From: Parasphingorhabdus sp048269865
GTDB taxonomy: Bacteria > Pseudomonadota > Alphaproteobacteria > Sphingomonadales > Sphingomonadaceae
DNA: 64,000 bases
Direction of reading: 5' to 3'
NCBI RefSeq assembly: GCF_048269865.1
Contig: NZ_JBLWUA010000008.1
Coordinates: forward strand, 1-64,000
Position numbers and translations under genes: made by a program. This document shows positions 1-8,105 of this stretch, piece by piece. How positions within the stretch are numbered: the first letter of the stretch is position 1; each line of letters starts with the position of its first letter. The notes beneath the pieces were generated by a model. It did no database searches, was not told the DNA's origin, and saw only the letters and a list, made by a program, of their open reading frames with translations.

Positions 1-438
1 GACCAAGAAGACGACAGCTATATCTGCCCTGGCGGCAAACGGCTCCGATCCACCAACCGCAACTTCAAGACGCCGCGGCCGCTTGCCAATGCCGATGGCT
101 TCATCCGCTATCGAGCGAGCCAGAAAGACTGTCAGGCCTGCCAGCTCAAACAGCGCTGCACGCCGAACATGGTGGCTCGCAAAATCATGCGCTCAGTCCA
201 TGAAGGCGCGCGCGACATGGCTCGGGCTATCGCCACCACCGACGCCTATCTCGTGTCACGCCGGCAGCGGAAGAAGGTCGAGATGTTGTTCGCGCACCTC
301 AAACGAATACTGAAGCTGGACCGCTTGCGCCTGCGCGGTCCCAACGGAGCAAAAGACGAGTTCCACCTCGCCGCTATGGCCCAAAACCTCCGGAAAATGG
401 CCAAGATGCGACCGATGCCAGGCCTCGAACCCGCCTGA
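1..438 (+). CDS. IS1182-like transposase, C-terminal part (5' end outside window)
   Basis: Frame 1 is open from the first base of the window to a TGA at 436-438, so this is the last 145 residues of a longer protein. It begins with a CPGG-type turn, then a cysteine cluster (C-x2-C-x5-C at about residues 46-57), and ends in a region with YLVSRRQRKKVEMLFAHLKR, where the glutamate sits in the usual place for the third acidic residue of a DDE transposase. This layout is typical of IS1182-family (DDE_Tnp_1_6-like) transposases. Whether the gene is intact upstream cannot be seen. It lies on the island side of the tRNA-Arg fragment at 2098-2147, which fits mobile DNA. Terminal inverted repeats were not recognised after the stop codon. 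Confidence 0.75.
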   Translation, partial: DQEDDSYICPGGKRLRSTNRNFKTPRPLANADGFIRYRASQKDCQACQLKQRCTPNMVARKIMRSVHEGARDMARAIATTDAYLVSRRQRKKVEMLFAHLKRILKLDRLRLRGPNGAKDEFHLAAMAQNLRKMAKMRPMPGLEPA

Positions 439-682
439 GCGGGAAGGCAACCCCGTTCGTCCACTATCCGCACCGCATGTCGATCATTGCCACAACCGAG
501 TTCTTCAACAGAATAGTCCCAATAGCAGTCGTTCAGGTTTTCGGCTTTAAGGTCTAATGAGGGCGCATCTAGGGGAGATAGATTTTTTTAATATTTTGAG
601 TGGCTTGGGCTAATCGATACGTTGACATTCTCGCGGAGCGACCTCAGGCAACCTGCGGTCTGATGTCAGATAAGGAAACGAC
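439..682. other. AT-rich gap upstream of the esterase gene
   Basis: No coding sequence or RNA gene is visible. The stretch is clearly more AT-rich than its surroundings (for example the T-run around 581-600), as is common in acquired DNA, and presumably holds the promoter of the esterase gene. Confidence 0.4.
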
Positions 683-1678
683 ATGATTAGCCGAAGTCTT
701 TTTTTGTTGGTTGTATTGTGCTTCACAACCTCTGTTTCTGCACAACATCTTTCGGATGGCAATGTCCCTGAAGGCATTACCGTCACTAGAGATATAGTTT
801 ATGGTGAGGCACTTGTCGGCAAGGCCGGGGGCGGCCATCTCCGCAACCTGGTTATGGACGTCTATGCACCTCTAGGCGCCTCGAAAAACTCCGGGGGACG
901 AGCCGCTGTCCTAATGGCATTCGGTGGATCATTTCATCGCGGCGATAAAGGAGAAGGGCACTTTCAGGAAGATGGCGCGCACGACTCCTCTATGGCCGAT
1001 TATTGCCGCACATTTGCGCGACGCGGTTATGTTTGTTTTTCTATGGAGTATCGCCTGACGCAGGAGAACCCAGTGCTCGCCAAACCAATCGATCTAGAAA
1101 AGCTCATGCCGCAGTCGCTTGCCATAACACCTGCGACTACAGCACGCGTAGACTTTTCCCGCCAGCAAATGGGTTTGCCGGCTCTGGATGACGCGGGTCG
1201 TGATCAGTTCTGGCGAGCCATTCTTGCAGCGTCCGAAGACATGGGCACAGCCATTGCCCATATTCAACAACATGCCAACAAATATGGAGTCGATCCTGAC
1301 CGCCTCGCCATCGGAGGGTTCTCCGCCGGTGCGATTACCGCAATCAACACGGCTTACGGTGCAGATGCGCCGGTCAAAGCGGTGGTATCGATTTCGGGCA
1401 GTTCTTGGGGCTATAACTTGGCAGCCACGGCCAAATCAGGCCAGCCACCGCTTCTTGTTCTCGTTGGCCAAAATGATTTGCCAGGGGTTCGTGGCGGCAG
1501 CGCCCAGATTGCAGCCTTGTTTGGCCTTAAGGGTATCAAATGTGATACAGCTTGGGTTGCTAACTTCGGACATTTCTATCCGATGGGTGCGGTCAGCCTC
1601 GCGCCAGACCTTACCAAATTGCCGGTCTCTGAGCGCATTCTGGACTTTCTTGATTCCAATTTGCAACCGACACCCTGA
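683..1678 (+). CDS. secreted alpha/beta-hydrolase (carboxylesterase-like)
   Basis: 331 aa. The first 20 residues form a signal peptide (SRS then a hydrophobic LFLLVVLCF core, cleavage after SVSA), so the protein is exported. The nucleophile elbow GFSAG places the catalytic Ser near residue 214; Asp in GQNDLPG (about 265) and His in NFGHFYP (about 297) complete a triad in the usual order. FGGSFHRGD near residue 80 resembles the oxyanion-hole loop of the esterase/lipase family. The start is supported by AAGGAA six bases before the ATG. The substrate is unknown; a carboxylic ester is inferred from the fold. The gene stands alone between a transposase remnant and a tRNA fragment and is more AT-rich than the core genes, so it is probably cargo of an integrated element. 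Confidence 0.8.
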   Translation: MISRSLFLLVVLCFTTSVSAQHLSDGNVPEGITVTRDIVYGEALVGKAGGGHLRNLVMDVYAPLGASKNSGGRAAVLMAFGGSFHRGDKGEGHFQEDGAHDSSMADYCRTFARRGYVCFSMEYRLTQENPVLAKPIDLEKLMPQSLAITPATTARVDFSRQQMGLPALDDAGRDQFWRAILAASEDMGTAIAHIQQHANKYGVDPDRLAIGGFSAGAITAINTAYGADAPVKAVVSISGSSWGYNLAATAKSGQPPLLVLVGQNDLPGVRGGSAQIAALFGLKGIKCDTAWVANFGHFYPMGAVSLAPDLTKLPVSERILDFLDSNLQPTP

Positions 1679-2450
1679 ATTAAGTCCCTTCCGCGTCCTC
1701 TATGGCCGCTTTCGGGGACGAGCGTCGGCGTTCGGAATGACGGCAATTGGGCGCGAAGCGGACATAGAACTTGTCCCGTGAGAATGACAGTTGTTGGGCC
1801 GCAAGCGGGCGTTCCTAAAACGTGAACCGCAACGCCTGCTTTGTCGGTGTTGCAGGCTAAATGCGGACAGTCCGTTAACACCCCAATTTCGGTCATTTAG
1901 ATATGATCATTCACCTCCCCTGGAGGCTTGGCACTGCGAATGGCACATGTGCTGCACGAACTAATTTGTGGCGGCAAACACTCGAACCTCCGGTGTAACT
2001 CCGGTGTAAATGCAATAAATTCATGGTTTGATCTGGGTCTGTTCCGCATGTTTTGAGCATTGAAACCGCAGTTTTCTGCAAAACACGTCATTGGACCCTG
2101 CCCTCCGAAGGCAGAGGCCAGAGGTTCGAATCCTCTCGGGTGCACCATTTTGTTTTCGAGCATCGAAAAGTCACTTAAGACCTTGAACGGTAACGATATA
2201 TCCGCCGTTCTAACGCCTATATCGCAGCCATATTGCAGACGACGGGAAAACGCCAGGTTTAGCGCTGTTGCTTTTCACTCCCTCGCTGCTTTGCTTTGCG
2301 GTGTCGGCTCTAATTGCTTGAGCGATGCTGAAAACTCGACTTCGACCTCATCGCGCTTCATCGACTTGCCGCAATGCTCACAGCCATGTGTTACGGCAAT
2401 GGTAGGGGGAGGCCGCCTAAGAAGAATGGGAAAGGTCTTCCGCCCCAATC
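1679..2450. other. intergenic region holding the island boundary
   Basis: 772 bases without a convincing gene. The short open frames here lack family resemblance, and the one at 1897-2163 on the minus strand runs across the tRNA remnant. The only recognisable element is the tRNA-Arg 3' half at 2098-2147. The sequence on the two sides of that element should have different origins if it is an att site. Confidence 0.5.
2098..2147 (+). tRNA. partial tRNA-Arg(CCG): 3' half only, probable attachment site
   Basis: The segment folds as the 3' part of a tRNA. There is a 5-bp anticodon stem (2098-2102 with 2110-2114) around the loop CTCCGAA with anticodon CCG at 2105-2107. The T-arm follows (2120-2124 with 2132-2136, loop TTCGAAT), then the 3' acceptor strand CGGGTGC at 2137-2143, discriminator A and CCA at 2145-2147. 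Upstream of 2098 there is no D-arm and no 5' acceptor strand (GCACCCG expected), so this is not a functional gene. Such 3' halves are left where an element has integrated into a tRNA gene. Because the CCA end faces right, the inserted DNA should lie to the left (positions 1 to about 2097) and the ancestral chromosome to the right. Confidence 0.75.
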
Positions 2451-3383
2451 TCAGTAGCTGAAGTGGGTCCGCATCGCTCCGGTGGTAAACAACTGCTCGC
2501 ATATCGAGATGAAAGCATCTCGCTTCGAGGGTATGCCTATCGAAGAACGGGCTACCCGTGCCGCGATGACGCTGGCTGTGGGCACTCTGTCTGCGAGCGT
2601 GTAATAAGCCAGCTTGTCGCCGAGTGGGGAGACATTGCTCGCAGGCAAGGCCACCCGAAGCGCGACTACATCTGATTGCCCGACTATCGCCTGACTGCCA
2701 GCGGTGACATCGCACTGGCAATTCACGGTCGGTACACATCCCGCGCTTCGAAACATCTCCATGGAAAGTTCGTAGGCTGCAGGTTCTACGTTCATCACCT
2801 GAGGAAACAGCGCAATCTCGGACAAAGAAATTTCCGTCTGCCCCCGGTCAAGCGGGTGTCCAGCGCGCATCATCACGGTAGGCTGCGGCGCGCACAGTGG
2901 CGTTACGCAAATTCGCGGGTTCTGATCGACAACGTGCCGAAAGGTCACCAGCAGGTCGATCTCGCCGGCGAGCAGCGTTGAATAGTCAGTCGCCAGCGGG
3001 ACGGTTCGGATCGACACCTGCAGCTTGGGATGCCGTTCAGCGGTGAGCTTCAAGGCCCGCGGCATCAGCGACCATACCAGCGATTCCTGGCAACCAACGA
3101 CAAGCTCGCCCGCGAACTGTCCGTTGTGGCTTCTGAAGCGAGACTCCAGTGCGTCGAGTTCACTCACGACCTGGTTGGCATGTTCCTGTAACCGTTTTCC
3201 CGAAGGAGTCAGGGTCAGGCCCTTTGAACGCACGCGATTGAAAAGGGTGGTGGACAGTCGCGCTTCCAGCGCACCGATCGCGTAGCTAACCGGGGTGGGC
3301 GACATATTGAGCGACTTGGCAGCCGCAGCAAAGCTCCCGTGGCGCGCTGCGGCCAGGAAATATCGCAAATGTTCTGCGTTCAA
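2451..3383 (-). CDS. LysR-family transcriptional regulator
   Basis: 310 aa, the usual LysR length. Residues 1-60 form the winged helix-turn-helix (HLRYFLAAARHGSFAAAAKSL followed by the typical SPTPVSYAIGALE recognition helix), and the rest is the effector-binding domain. The start codon is TTG at 3381-3383: the reverse strand reads GGAGG five bases before it, and an in-frame stop lies immediately upstream, so no ATG start is available. It is divergent from the TonB receptor at 3503, the normal arrangement for a LysR activator of its neighbour. It probably controls the receptor/esterase/dienelactone hydrolase genes in response to their substrate; the inducer is unknown. Confidence 0.85.
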   Translation of the reverse strand: MNAEHLRYFLAAARHGSFAAAAKSLNMSPTPVSYAIGALEARLSTTLFNRVRSKGLTLTPSGKRLQEHANQVVSELDALESRFRSHNGQFAGELVVGCQESLVWSLMPRALKLTAERHPKLQVSIRTVPLATDYSTLLAGEIDLLVTFRHVVDQNPRICVTPLCAPQPTVMMRAGHPLDRGQTEISLSEIALFPQVMNVEPAAYELSMEMFRSAGCVPTVNCQCDVTAGSQAIVGQSDVVALRVALPASNVSPLGDKLAYYTLADRVPTASVIAARVARSSIGIPSKRDAFISICEQLFTTGAMRTHFSY

Positions 3384-3427
3384 TCATTCCTCCAAAATTT
3401 GGTGGACATTACCATATTAAATGCATT

Positions 3428-3439
3428 TTTCAATTGAAA
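3428..3439. promoter_or_regulatory. palindrome in the LysR/TonB-receptor divergent promoter
   Basis: TTTCAATTGAAA is a perfect 12-bp palindrome in the 119-bp space between the two divergent starts. It contains a T-N10-A rather than the canonical T-N11-A spacing, so its assignment as a LysR box is tentative. Confidence 0.35.
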
Positions 3440-3502
3440 GGAAATGCCACATACTCGCCCTCATGAATTGGCCGTTCAACGCATCGGGCCGAAGATGGGA
3501 GT

Positions 3503-5848
3503 ATGGATATGAGCGTTAAGTTGGTGTATTACGGCGTATCGGCGCTGGCCCTGATGGCTGGGCAGCCGGTCCTTGCGCAAGACAGTGATGGTGCGGAAGG
3601 CGATGGCCCAATTGCCGAAAAGTCGACCGATGTAAATTCGGCGGTCGATGCCATCGATTCAGTCATCGTGGTGACGGGGACGAAAGGACTGAACGTTGAA
3701 GATGTTCAGGATGTGCCGTTGGCCGTAACCGCCTTCGGATCCGCTCAACTCGACGCTCTGCAGACCCGCAACCTGCAAAGCCTGACCTATTCGGTGCCCA
3801 ATGTCGCTTTGGACGATGTCGGCACGACCAAAGGGGTGGCCAACTTCTCGATCCGGGGGCTGGGTATAAACTCTTCCATACCCTCCATCGATCCGACCGT
3901 AGGTGTCTTTGTCGATGGCATGTATCTGGGCATCAACCAGGGCGTGCTGCTCGATGTCTTTGATCTGGAATCGGTCGAGGTACTGCGAGGGCCGCAGGGT
4001 ATCCTGTTTGGTCGCAACACGACCGGCGGTGCGGTTTTGATCAACACCCGGCGACCGCCCGACGAATTCGAAGTGCGCGGGAAGATTGCAGCCGAAAGCG
4101 GCCTGAAGGGCAGCGGCGGCAACTATTACGCCATGGCGTCGGTCGGAGGGCCGGTTATCCCTGACGTACTGAACGCCAAGCTGGTGGCCTATTACAACCG
4201 CGATGACGGATGGTTCGAAAATTACCTTGGCGGACCCGGGCTCGAGGGACAAGCCCAGGTCATCGGAGGTACGGTTGCGCTTCTCCAAAATCTTGGCTTC
4301 CCGATCGCTGTGAATCAACCCGACGCCCTCGAGAACTTCGGTAAGAGCAAGACGTTCATCTTGCGTCCCTCTTTTGAAGTGACAGCGATTGACGACGTAC
4401 AAATCCTGCTACGTTACGAACACGGACAAACCAAAGGCGATGGCCCGCAGATCCAGAACCATCCCGGGGCGAACGACATCCCCAACATTTTCTACAGCGC
4501 AGACCGCAATACTTTCGATTTCTCGGTCAACACAGACGGATTTTTCGACAACAGCTGGGACCAGTTGATCGGGGAGGTCAGGTGGGACCTGGGGCCGAAC
4601 ACCGCCATCACGAGCATCACGGGATGGCGCCAGTTCGAATCCGACACGCGCGGCGATCTTGATGGCACGCCGTTCTTCCTTTTCCACGCTGACCTGCTCA
4701 CGGATCAGGACCAGTTTTCGCAAGAGCTGCGCCTGAATACACGGCTGGGAGAGGCGGTCGAGTTAACCTTGGGCGGTTATTATTTCGACCAGTCGATCTT
4801 CTACAACGAACGTCGCGAGATCCTGGGTGGCTATCTTTATTTCAATGGCGGAGGCCGGCAGGAACAGAGCACGGTGGGGATATTCGGCCAGGCCGACATT
4901 TCGTTGACTGACGCGCTAAGCGTGAACTTAGGCCTACGCTATACGCACGAGGAAAAGGATGTGGTCATCTCCACCCTGATCCTCAACACGACCCAATGCG
5001 ACGTGCGCATCCCCGGATCATGCTCGGAAGATTTCGCCGACTCGAAAAGCTGGAAGAACCTGACTCCCAAGGTAGGTCTGACGTGGGAGGTCAATCCCGA
5101 CCTGAACACCTATGCCAGCTGGACACGCGGGGTGCGTTCAGGTGGGTACAACTTCCGCAATTCGGGCCTATCGATTGCCCCGGGTCCATTCGATGAAGAA
5201 ACGGTCGATTCCTTCGAGGCGGGCTTCAAGGCACAGCCGGGTCGAGCCACTATCAACGCTGCCGTGTTTGTGACCAAAATTGAGGACATGCAGCGGGAAA
5301 TCAATCTGCCAGACCCCCTGACCGGGGTGGTGCAAGTGATCAGGAACACTGCAGATGCAACGATTTTCGGCTTCGAGGTGGAAGGACGATTCCGGATTTC
5401 GAACAGCCTCGTCGTGACCGCCGACCTTGGCTATCTGGATGGGGATTACGATGTCGTTCGCTTCGACCTTACTAACGACGGCATTATAGACGATGCGGAT
5501 ACCGCACTCGAAATTCCGCGACTGTCGCCGTGGACTTACGGTTTGGGGTTAATTCATAGCTTGGATGTGTCCAACACGATCCTGATGAATTCCCGCATGT
5601 CGTTCTCGCACCGGGATCGCGCCTTCTACACCGATAACAATGCCGGGTATCTCAATTCTTTCGATGCGCTGGACGCCAGTATCTCGCTGGATTTCGGCAA
5701 GATAACCGCGACTGCCTATGCCAAGAACCTGCTGAACGAAGTCAATCATGGAGGCGACACCCAGCTGCCGGCAACGCTCGGATTCGGGGCCGGCGGCTCG
5801 CTGACCAAGGGCAGGGTCTTCGGTCTAGAACTGCAGGCCGCATTCTAA
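3503..5848 (+). CDS. TonB-dependent receptor
   Basis: 781 aa outer-membrane receptor. It has a signal peptide (VKLVYYGVSALALMAG, cleavage after VLA at about residue 25), a TonB-box-like stretch SVIVVTG near residue 53, a plug domain (PLAVTAFGSAQL, FVDGMYLG, LRGPQGILFGRNTTGGAV near residues 75-180) and a long beta-barrel ending in the terminal phenylalanine (LELQAAF) expected of outer-membrane barrels. It imports a ligand across the outer membrane using TonB/ExbBD energy. The ligand is probably the substrate of the two hydrolases encoded directly downstream rather than iron, because no Fur-like site or iron gene is nearby and a LysR gene is divergent. A catabolic role is inference. Confidence 0.9.
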   Translation: MDMSVKLVYYGVSALALMAGQPVLAQDSDGAEGDGPIAEKSTDVNSAVDAIDSVIVVTGTKGLNVEDVQDVPLAVTAFGSAQLDALQTRNLQSLTYSVPNVALDDVGTTKGVANFSIRGLGINSSIPSIDPTVGVFVDGMYLGINQGVLLDVFDLESVEVLRGPQGILFGRNTTGGAVLINTRRPPDEFEVRGKIAAESGLKGSGGNYYAMASVGGPVIPDVLNAKLVAYYNRDDGWFENYLGGPGLEGQAQVIGGTVALLQNLGFPIAVNQPDALENFGKSKTFILRPSFEVTAIDDVQILLRYEHGQTKGDGPQIQNHPGANDIPNIFYSADRNTFDFSVNTDGFFDNSWDQLIGEVRWDLGPNTAITSITGWRQFESDTRGDLDGTPFFLFHADLLTDQDQFSQELRLNTRLGEAVELTLGGYYFDQSIFYNERREILGGYLYFNGGGRQEQSTVGIFGQADISLTDALSVNLGLRYTHEEKDVVISTLILNTTQCDVRIPGSCSEDFADSKSWKNLTPKVGLTWEVNPDLNTYASWTRGVRSGGYNFRNSGLSIAPGPFDEETVDSFEAGFKAQPGRATINAAVFVTKIEDMQREINLPDPLTGVVQVIRNTADATIFGFEVEGRFRISNSLVVTADLGYLDGDYDVVRFDLTNDGIIDDADTALEIPRLSPWTYGLGLIHSLDVSNTILMNSRMSFSHRDRAFYTDNNAGYLNSFDALDASISLDFGKITATAYAKNLLNEVNHGGDTQLPATLGFGAGGSLTKGRVFGLELQAAF

Positions 5849-5852
5849 CTCC

Positions 5853-6986
5853 ATGGTCAATCACCCACAAGCCCAGCCTAGTGGCAGCTACCACCCTGCG
5901 TTCGAAGCAGTTGCAAGGACATTTGAAAAGATCATGGCCCCGCCAGACCAGATCGGCGCTGCACTATGCGTCTATCTGGAGGGAGAAGAGGTGGTCAATC
6001 TCCATGCCGGGTGGACAGACGAAGCCCGCACGAAGCCATGGCAGGAAAATACCGTCGTCAACATCTGGTCGGCGACCAAGGGTGTGGGCGCATTGTGTTT
6101 CGCGATGGCGGCCGATCGCGGACTGTTCGATTATGAACACCCGGTCGCGCGCTACTGGCCGGAATTCGCGACCGGCGGAAAGGGCAACGTCACCATCGGC
6201 CAGCTACTGTCGCATCAGGCAGGGCTCTCTGCGCTGGGCAACGGAACCACGCTAAGTGATCTGTGTGACCTCGAACGTGCGGCAGCGCTTCTTGCCGGTG
6301 CTGAGCCTCTGTGGGCGCCGGGGAGCGCGCCAGGCTATCATCTTGTTACCTTCGGGCCGCTGCTGGACGCGCTGTTCCAGCGTATTGAAGGCCGGTCCCT
6401 TTCGATCTTTATAGAAGAGGAAATTGCTCGACCTTTCGAAGTCGACATCCAGATTGGCGCACGGACGGTGGCGCGATCGCGCATTTCCCCGGTTTTTGTG
6501 GCTGAGAGTTTCAACCGAGCAGGCGGTGACGTGCTTTCCGAAATCCAGCACCGAACTTTTACCGAACCGCCTCTCGACCCTCTGATCGCCAATACCGAAG
6601 AGTGGCTGACAGCCGAACTTGTTTCGGCCAACGGTGTTTCCAATGCGTCTGCGCTCGCGAAACTCTATGATGTGATGCTCGGCGGAAAATTGTTGTCAAT
6701 GTCGGCACTCGGGCGAGCCATCGATTGCCGCATCGACGGTAACGACCTGGTCCTTGCGCTGCCGTTCCGATGGGGCGCAGGGTTCGCCCTGAACTCGAAC
6801 GACACCTATGGTCCAAACCCACGCGCTTTCGGACATAATGGTTGGGGAGGCTCTTTCGCCATCGCCGACCCAGATGCAAATCTTGCGATTGCCTTCACGA
6901 CGAACACGATGGCCTACCGCCAGCGCGAAGATCCGCGGGCGGAGTCGATAGTGAAAGCCGCATTTACGTCGCTCGGCTCGAGATAG
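5853..6986 (+). CDS. serine hydrolase of the class C beta-lactamase / EstB-like family
   Basis: 377 aa, starting four bases after the receptor stop, so co-transcribed. The SxxK motif is SATK at residues 73-76, the second-motif tyrosine is Tyr161 in PGYHLVTFG, and the third motif is HNG at 328-330 followed by WGG. HxG rather than KTG at this position is usual in the esterase branch (EstB-like, penicillin-binding-protein-like serine hydrolases), so ester hydrolysis or acyl transfer is more likely than beta-lactam resistance. No convincing signal peptide is present, so a cytoplasmic site is likely. The context, behind a TonB receptor and before a dienelactone hydrolase, suggests cleavage of an imported ester. 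Confidence 0.85.
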   Translation: MVNHPQAQPSGSYHPAFEAVARTFEKIMAPPDQIGAALCVYLEGEEVVNLHAGWTDEARTKPWQENTVVNIWSATKGVGALCFAMAADRGLFDYEHPVARYWPEFATGGKGNVTIGQLLSHQAGLSALGNGTTLSDLCDLERAAALLAGAEPLWAPGSAPGYHLVTFGPLLDALFQRIEGRSLSIFIEEEIARPFEVDIQIGARTVARSRISPVFVAESFNRAGGDVLSEIQHRTFTEPPLDPLIANTEEWLTAELVSANGVSNASALAKLYDVMLGGKLLSMSALGRAIDCRIDGNDLVLALPFRWGAGFALNSNDTYGPNPRAFGHNGWGGSFAIADPDANLAIAFTTNTMAYRQREDPRAESIVKAAFTSLGSR

Positions 6987-7050
6987 TGCGGAACCGGATA
7001 AAGTTTGCGTGATGCACGCGCATCAATGCATTCAGAAGAGGCAGGGCAAT

Positions 7051-7773
7051 ATGAATATCTCCCAGTACACCTACTTTGACGGTGACGTGGAATTGACGGG
7101 CTACGTTTGCGACGGGGCCGAGGGTGGGCCGGCACCGGGCGTGCTCGTGATTCACGAAGGCCCCGGACCCGGCGACCATATTCGCCATCGGACGCAGTTG
7201 CTCGGCGAAAGAGGGTATGTAGCCTTTGCGCTCGATCTTTACGGCGAGGGCGAACTGGATCTTGAGGATACCTCGTCAACGGTCATCGAAATCATGACGA
7301 CCCCGGGCCTGATGATCTCCCGAGCCAAGGCTGGATTGGAGGCGCTTACGCGCCAACCTGGTGTGGATATCGATCGGATCGCGGCGGTCGGTTTTTGCCT
7401 CGGCGGTGTGGTTGCGCTCGAAATGGCGCGTCATCGACTTCCAGTAAGATGCGCCGTGGGCTTCCATCCAAGTCTGCAGCGGCCCGCGGACAGCCCCGAG
7501 GGACCGATCGATGCAAGTGTGTTGATGATGATAGGCGCAAATGACCCATTGGTCCCAAAAGACGACCAGATTCGTTTCACCGAGAGTATGGAAGCGGCTG
7601 GCTGCGACTGGCAATTGCACATCTTTGGCGGGGTCGGACATTCGTTCACAAACAAGGCGGTTGATGCCTTCGCACGGCCTGGTTTTGCTTATGACGCGCT
7701 CGCCGATTCTCGGTCGTTGGCGATGCTACACGGCATGCTTGATGAGGCCTTTGACCCTTCGCGGAAAAAATAG
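7051..7773 (+). CDS. dienelactone hydrolase family protein
   Basis: 240 aa from the chosen ATG at 7051, which is preceded by GAGGCAGGG; an in-frame ATG at 7009 lacks a ribosome binding site and would add 14 non-conserved residues. The dienelactone hydrolase triad is complete: nucleophile Cys116 in GFCLGG, Asp165 in GANDPLVP, His197 in GVGHSF, plus Glu36 in IHEGPG that positions the cysteine in this family. Known members open dienelactones in chlorocatechol pathways, but many homologues act on other lactones or esters. It closes the receptor/esterase/hydrolase group, which together may take up and break down an ester or lactone compound. Confidence 0.85.
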   Translation: MNISQYTYFDGDVELTGYVCDGAEGGPAPGVLVIHEGPGPGDHIRHRTQLLGERGYVAFALDLYGEGELDLEDTSSTVIEIMTTPGLMISRAKAGLEALTRQPGVDIDRIAAVGFCLGGVVALEMARHRLPVRCAVGFHPSLQRPADSPEGPIDASVLMMIGANDPLVPKDDQIRFTESMEAAGCDWQLHIFGGVGHSFTNKAVDAFARPGFAYDALADSRSLAMLHGMLDEAFDPSRKK

Positions 7774-7831
7774 CGGTCCAACCGCTGCCGTCAGTCTAGC
7801 GGCAACTCCTCTCCGACAGGCCTGGCTCGCC

Positions 7832-7987
7832 CTACCCGCGTATCGGTTCAGGCTGCTCCCCGTCAGCCGGCCCAGCCAAGCGAGTGTCGAGCAGAGCTTT
7901 CACGCTCTCCATCTCCCAACCAATGTGATTGAGGCCTGCCCCCTCTTTGATTACACAAGAATGCGCGACCCACTCCACCGGAGCGGT
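7832..7987 (-). pseudogene. possible C-terminal remnant of a VOC/glyoxalase-family gene
   Basis: Read on the minus strand, about 50 codons end at a TAG (7832-7834) and contain GAGLNHIGWEMESVKALLD. This resembles the last beta-strand/helix of vicinal-oxygen-chelate proteins (typical pattern GxGxHHIGFxVDDVxA). There is no start and the frame is closed at about 7988, so only a gene tail remains. The family call rests on one short motif. Confidence 0.35.
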
Positions 7988-8004
7988 TCATCTCTTGCCT
8001 CCGG

Positions 8005-8052
8005 GACCGACTGGAGGCTGCGTTTGAAGCGCATCTGACATTTCTTTTGAGC
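8005..8052 (+). repeat. 48-bp fragment of the TetR gene found at 12871-13461
   Basis: Positions 8005-8052 match 13138-13185, inside the TetR gene, at 47 of 48 bases in the same orientation (the only difference is A8010 against G). It is not translatable as a regulator here. The two copies bracket the P450 operon, which suggests a duplication or a recombination during acquisition of that operon. Confidence 0.8.
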
Positions 8053-8105
8053 GGCTGGTAGGAACAAGCCTAGTTTGTTCGTGAAGACGGCTTGTTGGGC
8101 TTGTA

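Noticed and set aside
1897..2163. Minus-strand open frame of 88 codons covering the tRNA remnant
   Set aside because: Its HPRGFEPL start is the translation of a tRNA 3' end, a well-known false gene pattern.
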